Assembly (NCBI GenBank): GCA_012295275.1
Contig: CM022665.1
Coordinates: forward strand, 33,777,022 to 33,841,021
DNA: 64,000 nucleotides
DNA from: Chrysomallon squamiferum
Taxonomy: Eukaryota > Mollusca > Gastropoda > Neomphalida > Peltospiridae
Direction of reading: 5' to 3'
Made by a program: the position numbers and the translations under genes. The notes under the pieces are model-generated. The model did no database searches, was not told the origin of the DNA, and saw nothing but the letters and a program-made list of their open reading frames with translations. This document shows positions 58,163 to 64,000 of this stretch, one piece after another (the stretch's first letter is position 1; the number at the start of each line of letters is the position of its first letter).

Positions 58163-58527
58163 GTAAATATAATACAAACTCAAATTATAGATGGAATATA
58201 ACTATTTCAAATAAATCTCACTTTACATTTGTTCTTGAATACTTTCGTTCATCTTTGGTTTTCTACAGTACAAAAAAAAAAAAAAAAAATAAACCTGTAT
58301 AACAGTAGCAATGTAAAGTAACCATTATATTTTATAATCATTTCAAAGAATAAAAACAAAAATATCAACTAGCAGCAAAACCAAAATCAAAACTGATATA
58401 ACGTTTCTATCGCTCAAAATTTGAGAACGGTAAATTATTCATTATGTTATTTGAGTTATTCCAAAATATATTGTCTCTAAACTCAAAACATAAAGATAGG
58501 AGACACAAACAATGTTTTTATTTTCAG

Positions 58528-58579
58528 ATCCTATGATAATGAAGAAGATTTATTAAATTTATTTAATGAGATACTATGA
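58528..58579 (+). CDS. LRR/EF-hand gene: alternative terminal exon B
   Basis: After TTTATTTTCAG, continues from exon A as GSYDNEEDLLNLFNEIL and TGA. An acidic C-terminus would replace the Gln/Glu-rich one of version 1. An AATAAA follows at 58,942-58,947. Confidence 0.45.
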
Positions 58580-58610
58580 TCGAAAGACATACCTATACAT
58601 TTACATAATA

Positions 58611-58705
58611 CTACATACACAAATACATACATACATACACACACACATATACATACGTATATATACATACATTCATACATACATACATACATACATGCAT
58701 ACATA
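58611..58705. repeat. ATAC-type tetranucleotide microsatellite
   Basis: ATAC and CACA units with TATA interruptions. Open frames on the minus strand (Met-Tyr-Val-Cys runs) are artefacts. Confidence 0.9.
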
Positions 58706-58759
58706 AATATATACATAAATTCATGTATACATTTATGTATATGTATTTGAATGGATTTA

Positions 58760-60107
58760 TGTTCGCATAAGAAAAGTATTTTTGGATCACTACTCTCATG
58801 TTTAGATTATAAGTTATAAACACATATAACTGCACAAAGACTGTATATTTATTCGTGTGTCTGTATATATATATATACACACACATACGCATATATATAT
58901 CTGCGTATGTATGTGTATATATATGTATATGTACTTATACTAATAAATATATATATTAATCACTGAATGAAACATATTCACCTAAACCGAAGATAGATAG
59001 AGAGATAGATAGATAGGCAGACAGACAGGCAGACAGACAGACAGAGAGATGAATGGAAGAACAGTCGGAAAATAATTGACAGTTTCTTTCTTTTATAAAA
59101 TATAAATGACATAACTGCCTTTCAGAAACAAGTAAAATTAAGAAATGTATTTCATTCATTTTATTTTCAATTATTTCTATACCAATGTTATATAACCTGG
59201 TGCGTACTGTTATTATTACAACATAGTGTAAAAAGATAATAAAATAAAAAATGTATTAAAAATAAAAATAACATATAAAATCAATTTTAATATTTCAGTA
59301 TTATTTATTCCACAATATAATCTAAACAACATCAGTGTAGAGTTAATTTCTAGTATGAAGATGTTATTAAAGACATGTCAACATATTTCTTTCAGAGTAG
59401 GTACATGCGCTAAGTGTCTTCCTTTAGATATAAAGGTGTTTATATTTTTGAGCACTAAACATATTTAATTTTACATTCGATAATGAACTGTATCAATTTG
59501 AAAAATACTGGTACTCAGACACAGTTCTTGTATAATTTCTATTAACCAACTCTTTAATTATTTTAAGATTCTACAACAAAACTTATCTGACTTTAGTTAC
59601 CAAAACATAGTATTCATTAATTAATGAAAAAGAAACTTCTCAGTACTAATTTGCGACATTATTCATAGTTTACATTAATCACTGAATGAAACATATTCAT
59701 TTAAAAGTTTACTGCAGATTATGAACATGTTTAAATATTAATTTAATTATTATTTTATTTTATTTTATTTTATTTATTTTTATTGATTTATTTATAGTTT
59801 TTCATTATAAATTAACAATCCAGTTGTTTTCAGTCAGATGTATCCGTTGATCCAAATGAATTCAAATGTCAGCACATGCATTAACATAATTACACAGACA
59901 ACCATACACACTGACAAAACCACACACACGCACACATTCATACAGACATCCATATACATACTGACAAATGTATAAGATCAGAAATTATTTTTAAAAAAAT
60001 GTATGACTGCTTAAAAATAAGTCCAATTTTACTGATATTTAAAAAAAAAAGGTATTAAATAAATTATTTTAAATATGCATATAATCTTCTATTTTCCATA
60101 ACATATT
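58760..60107. repeat. diverged duplicate of sequence downstream of the ASB-like exon
   Basis: 59,083-60,107 aligns with about 62,106-62,964 (for example TTTCTTTCTTTTATAAAA, TAACA(T)CAGTGTA.AGTTAAT, CAACATATTTCT.TCAGAG, GTTTTCAGTCA.ATGTATC) with many substitutions and indels. 58,775-58,850 separately aligns with about 61,046-61,110 (TTTGGATCA, ATTA.AAGTTATAA, TTGCACAA.GACT). A GATA/GACA microsatellite is at 58,990-59,048. No coding sequence seen. Confidence 0.7.
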
Positions 60108-60323
60108 CATTTTATGCATCTAAATCGGACTCAGAAGAAATGTCCAGTGCTGGGCAGTCACTCCGAGGACAGGGTACTGGACAATAGTATGGACAAACTT
60201 CATCAGTGGTACTAATCTGATCGAAAATTGTCCCTTCTATCAAATCTGTGAACTGAAGAAACTGCTTGAGCTTTTCTGGAAGAGAGAGATGAGATATTTT
60301 ACACGTTGGGTTTCTTCCTAGAA
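60108..60323 (-). pseudogene. SOCS-box end of an ASB-like gene, duplicate copy
   Basis: Identical over 216 bp to 62,965-63,180: the end of the SOCS box (SHLSLPEKLKQFLQFTD), the Cys/Pro-rich tail (CPYYCPVPCPRSDCPALD) and the stop. Upstream of the block the sequence is unrelated to the ASB exon, so the duplicate lacks the ankyrin part here. TTCTCCGCTGTTTCTAG immediately before the block looks like a splice acceptor, so use as an alternative last exon is possible but unsupported. Confidence 0.75.
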
Positions 60324-61256
60324 ACAGCGGAGAATTAATAGACAAGTTTACCATTTCAAAATGATTGAGGTGTGACTAAGACAAGCTCATTCTGTCTTTA
60401 AATCATATAAAAATTGAAGATTATGCCTTTCTCTCAATGTCTGCCAAATGTCATACAAATATATAATGTAGCATGTATTTAATTTGTGGTGTTCTCAGCA
60501 AATAAGGCGGCAATAATGATTTCTGTTGCTGCCGATGTCTAAAAAGTTCGATGTTTTGTCTATTTCGTGTGATTTAGTAATTAAGTGGCATAATATTCCA
60601 GTTTTAAGTAATATTTTCTTTCTTATAAATATGTTGATTACGAAGACAGTTCTTAGCTAATTAGATTTTGAAGAACATTTTGATATCTATATAATAAAAG
60701 TAAATTAACGCTGATTAATGTTATTAATTAATTGGTAAAAAAAATAAAAGAATAAAAAATCATTAATGTTAGCAAAATACTTGAAAATGCAAAATCGTCT
60801 TGAAACATGATTTTTTTTTTTTTTTTTTTTTGAATACTTGTTTAAATTCTATGGTGTTATTGAGAATTACATAATTAAGGCATAAGGAACATTTGAACTA
60901 ATTAGTGTAATTAATAAATTAATTAATATTCATGAGCATTAGGAACATGCTTAAAAATACTGTATAACTCTAGAACTCATAAAAAGTTTCGTTTTCACAT
61001 ATAGTACATGTATACTGGCTTGATAAAAAAAAAAAAAAAAAAAATTTGGATCAGTTCTATCATGCATAGATTAGAAGTTATAAGAATGCATAATTGCACA
61101 AGGACTTTAAATGTATGTGTGTGCTCATATTTATTTATGTGAGAAATTCAATGTTATCAAGTAAATGAAAAGAAAAATACCGCCATATTTTATTGAGATA
61201 AAAATTAGTAACTGCTATTAAAGGTTTCTTGGTGTCTTTTTAATCTAAACGTTTTT
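60324..61256. other. AT-rich insert between the two parts of the decayed ASB copy
   Basis: In the intact exon the homologous neighbours are contiguous, so these ~930 bp look inserted or left by rearrangement. It holds poly-T (60,811-60,831), poly-A (61,026-61,043) and, at 61,046-61,110, the match to 58,775-58,850. No gene seen. Confidence 0.55.
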
Positions 61257-61440
61257 TCACTTTCTGATCATATATAATTTTACAGGAAAATTATATTTTT
61301 GAAATTTTGTCACATAGCTACATCTGATCGGCGATTTAAAGAAATAGGCTAAGAATTCATTCACAACGGATTTTATTTCAACAAGAAGTTTAGCAAGATA
61401 GATGAACTTTGGTTCAACAAACATAAAACTATGACTGCTT
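61257..61440 (-). pseudogene. decayed ankyrin part of the duplicated ASB-like exon
   Basis: The minus strand reads MFVEPKFIYLAKLLVEIKS, matching MAVEAKLMHVANLLAEIKP of the intact exon. The DNA at 61,321-61,440 aligns with about 63,255-63,395 (CTGATCGGCGA / CTGGTCGGCGA; TTTTATTTCAACAAGAAG / TTTTATTTCAGCTAGAAG). The reading is full of substitutions and loses the rest of the repeats and the SOCS start. Confidence 0.7.
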
Positions 61441-61628
61441 GTAAGGATAAAATGATTACTTATTTGAAAAGAATTATAAAATAAAAAGTTTACCTCTGAA
61501 ATTTGCCCATCTTCATTAGCTGATGTACTTTTGTTGTTGCTAAATGACGTCATGCTATTCTTTTTATACGTATCGTAGAAACCGAAGGAGTCCGAAAATA
61601 GACATCGTTGGAAACTAATAAATAGCAC
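61441..61628 (-). other. short possible exon with ATG, minus strand
   Basis: On the minus strand an open frame runs into MTSFSNNKSTSANEDGQISE and then GTAAAC, a fair donor, at about 61,491. It could be an old first exon of the ASB-like duplicate, or chance. Its phase does not join the SOCS block at 60,323 in the SOCS frame, so I do not connect them. Confidence 0.25.
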
Positions 61629-62964
61629 TTCTAATTGTCAGTTTCCGTCATGCATTTCTTTTTAGTGCATTCTGAGTCATACCTAACTGATATTGCTGTG
61701 ATATGTAAGAACAACACCTAAACTTATATTTATTTGAAATATATTCCATCTATAGTTTGTATATTTAACCTACATCACAGCACTCTCTCTCCAAATTGTA
61801 TCATACTAACACTTCAATCACTAATACTTACTCAACTTGAAAATGAGTATTTGGTGGACTGTTTACCTTAGTTACAGAACGTGAAACACACACACACTTT
61901 ATACAGAGAGAGTTCTCAGTTTTATAATTGCATTCTTGAAATATTTTATTTTTAGCATAGAAGTAATCATTTTGATATATATTATGATCAAATAGGCAAT
62001 TTTCTATTTAGTCACTTTCTAAAAAATACAATGAGTAAATATTATTGAATATATTTATGACTTATTATTATTATTTTATATATGTTACAGTCTAAATATA
62101 AGATACTTTCTTTCTTTTATAAAAAAATAATAAGTGACATAATACTCTTTTAAAAAAAAAAAATTAAGAAATATATTTTATTTATTTTCTTTTAAATCAT
62201 TTGTATACTAAAGTAAAAATATAAAACATTAGAATTAATTTGTAAAAAAACTATATATATGATCTATTTTGATATATGAGTAATGTTTATTCTACAACAT
62301 AATCTAAAAACATCAGTGTACAGTTAATGGTAAAATTTTAGCTATGAAAATGTTATAGAAGCAGACTCGAGCAAAGGCATTCCAACATATTTCTCTCAGA
62401 GGAAACATACATGCACTATGTGTCTTTCTTTATAATGGTATTCATATTTTTCAGCTCTAAACATTTTAATTTTACATTTGATCATGAACTTTCAGTTGTA
62501 TTTAGTATCTGGACTATAGCAGTCTGAAAACAAAATACTAGTGCTGGGATACATTTTTGTGTCATTTTTAATTATTTTAAGATCTTACAACCTGTGTTTA
62601 CTGAAGATTTTAAACTGGTTTCAGTATTATAATATATTTTATATTAAAACGATGTTTAATTACTCAAAACATATCATAGTTTCTTGTTGATATAATTTTA
62701 TGTTAATCTAAAATCAAAATAATTGAACAGTCAAGCTGTTTTCAGTCAAATGTATCTTTTGATCAACATGATTTATATTTCAGCACATGCATGAACACAC
62801 ATAAATACACACACATTCTCAAAGACATGCACATACATACAGACAAATATATAACATTATAAATATGTCCAGTTTCTCTGGTATTTTAAAATAGGTATTA
62901 AATAAAATATCTCAAATTATGCATATATTAACTGGTTAATAATCAGTTTCTGTGACATTTTAAC
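61629..62964. other. non-coding sequence 3' of the ASB-like exon
   Basis: Contains the parent segment (about 62,106-62,964) of the duplicate at 59,083-60,107 and a small inverted match (61,722-61,786) to 58,154-58,216. Includes a likely 3' UTR of the ASB-like gene next to its stop. No other coding sequence seen. Confidence 0.55.
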
Positions 62965-62968
62965 CATT

Positions 62969-63770
62969 TTATGCATCTAAATCGGACTCAGAAGAAATGT
63001 CCAGTGCTGGGCAGTCACTCCGAGGACAGGGTACTGGACAATAGTATGGACAAACTTCATCAGTGGTACTAATCTGATCGAAAATTGTCCCTTCTATCAA
63101 ATCTGTGAACTGAAGAAACTGCTTGAGCTTTTCTGGAAGAGAGAGATGAGATATTTTACACGTTGGGTTTCTTCCTAGAAGAAGAAAGATTTTTGTACGA
63201 CAAAGTTTCAGTAAAGAATTGGGTTCATTCCTTGAATGCACCAGCCATTTATGAATATCTGGTCGGCGAGTTATGGAAATGGGCCAAAGACTCAACTGAA
63301 CCCACTGCTCATTCAGAAAGATGGGTTTTATTTCAGCTAGAAGATTAGCAACATGCATAAGCTTTGCTTCAACAGCCATATAAAAGTAAGACTGTTTTCC
63401 CTGATGGTTGGCTAAACTGCATCCACCATGAATTAAAACAATAGCACATTTCTCAGCATGGATATTAATTGCTTGTTCTAAAGGAGTTTCTTTCCACTTA
63501 TATTTCTTGTCCAGTTTGTATCCGTACCTGACCAGTAGTCTAACCATGGCTGCATTGTGGTGTTCTATGGCTACAGTCATTGCAGTGACACCATGTTTAG
63601 TAGTTGCATGAAGTTTAATTCTGTTCTGCAGCAGAAGTTCACATATCTCATACCGGTTGTATGCTACAGCAAAGTGTAGAGCAGTCAGTCCAACATCTGT
63701 TTTAGCCTGGAGATTACACAGTGAGTTGATCAGACATTCACATATTACCTTGTTGTTTAACTGAACAGCT
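62969..63770 (-). CDS. ankyrin-repeat and SOCS-box (ASB-like) protein, last exon
   Basis: Substrate adaptor for an Elongin B/C-Cullin 5 ubiquitin ligase, by family. The exon starts on the minus strand after TTTGATTTCACAG (one base completes the previous codon) and is open for 267 codons to TAA. Ankyrin repeats: GLTALHFAVAYNRYEICELL, GVTAMTVAIEHHNAAMVRLL, WKETPLEQAINIHAEKCAIV and YFYMAVEAKLMHVANLLAEI. Then a SOCS box: SLLKLCRTKIFLLLG (BC box) and LSLPEKLKQFLQF, followed by a Cys/Pro-rich acidic tail. The upstream exons lie beyond the window edge or in 63,771-64,000, where I see none. An ATG at 63,580 is internal. Which ASB subtype it is cannot be told. Confidence 0.9.
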
Positions 63771-64000
63771 CTGTGAAATCAAAGTTTAAAGATTGGCAAA
63801 ATATATGTGAAAAAGCTGAATAAAGCATTATTATATTTATGTATTATAATCTGAATAATTAGATATTTAATTTTTTTAATCCGATTTAGTAAATTACATA
63901 ATAAATATAAATCAACACACGCACACACACACAAACACACGTTTAAGCCATCATAAAGAAACAGTAGTAGTAAAAGTAGCAGTAGAAGTGTAACAGTAGC
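63771..64000. other. intron of the ASB-like gene
   Basis: AT-rich sequence with a CACA run (63,918-63,937) and AGTAGTAG/AGCAGTAG units at the window end. No exon seen. Confidence 0.6.

Noticed and set aside
60108-61628. Joining the possible minus-strand exon near 61,491-61,628 to the SOCS block as a functional gene
   Set aside because: The phases do not agree with the SOCS reading, and the ankyrin piece between them is decayed.
1-64000. CRISPR arrays, rRNA genes, bacterial operons or phage
   Set aside because: No regularly spaced repeats, no rRNA motifs, and exon-intron structure throughout.

Overview
This is an AT-rich eukaryotic window: short coding exons with GT/AG borders sit in introns and spacers full of microsatellites, poly-A/T runs and transposon remnants. 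There is no operon-like packing, ribosome binding site or CRISPR array. Two short SINE-like fragments (about 7.4 kb and 41.85 kb) look like a repeat common in mollusc genomes, and the gene sequences are lophotrochozoan in flavour, so a mollusc is the likely source (inference; class not determined).

Region 1, 1-6.4 kb: gene-poor, with one unidentified coding-like fragment split over two frames (2.16-2.66 kb). Region 2, 6.4-31.9 kb, plus strand: a phospholipase C-beta gene, of which I could place 27 exons that join in one open frame of 1,190 codons (one further 6-nt microexon is optional). It runs from the EF-hand region through the catalytic X box, acidic X-Y linker, Y box, C2 domain and long C-terminal coiled coil to a possible PDZ ligand. 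The PH-domain start lies before the window or was not found. It is closest to the PLCB1 / Plc21C / egl-8 branch rather than the PLCB4 / norpA branch. Its introns hold two TIR elements of Tigger/pogo type, an internal duplication, and tandem copies of exon tips.

Region 3, 31.9-47.2 kb: 3' UTR, then spacer with microsatellites, a SINE fragment, a second Tigger-type MITE with a transposase N-terminal remnant, and a 479-bp TIR element. Region 4, 47.2-53.1 kb: a decayed Ty3/gypsy LTR retrotransposon (LTRs, gag, pol with frame breaks, 5-bp target duplication ATAGC) sitting inside an older TIR repeat of which partial copies follow downstream.

Region 5, 54.9-58.6 kb, plus strand: the 3' part of a leucine-rich-repeat/EF-hand gene (LRRC74-like) with an in-frame TGA and two possible 3' ends. 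Region 6, 58.7-64 kb, minus strand: the last exon of an ankyrin/SOCS-box (ASB-like) gene that continues past the window edge, and downstream of it a decayed duplicate whose SOCS-box end is identical over 216 bp although its surroundings have diverged. PLC-beta (Gq-coupled phosphoinositide signalling), the LRR/EF-hand protein and the ASB protein (ubiquitin-ligase adaptor) have no evident joint pathway; their proximity looks incidental.
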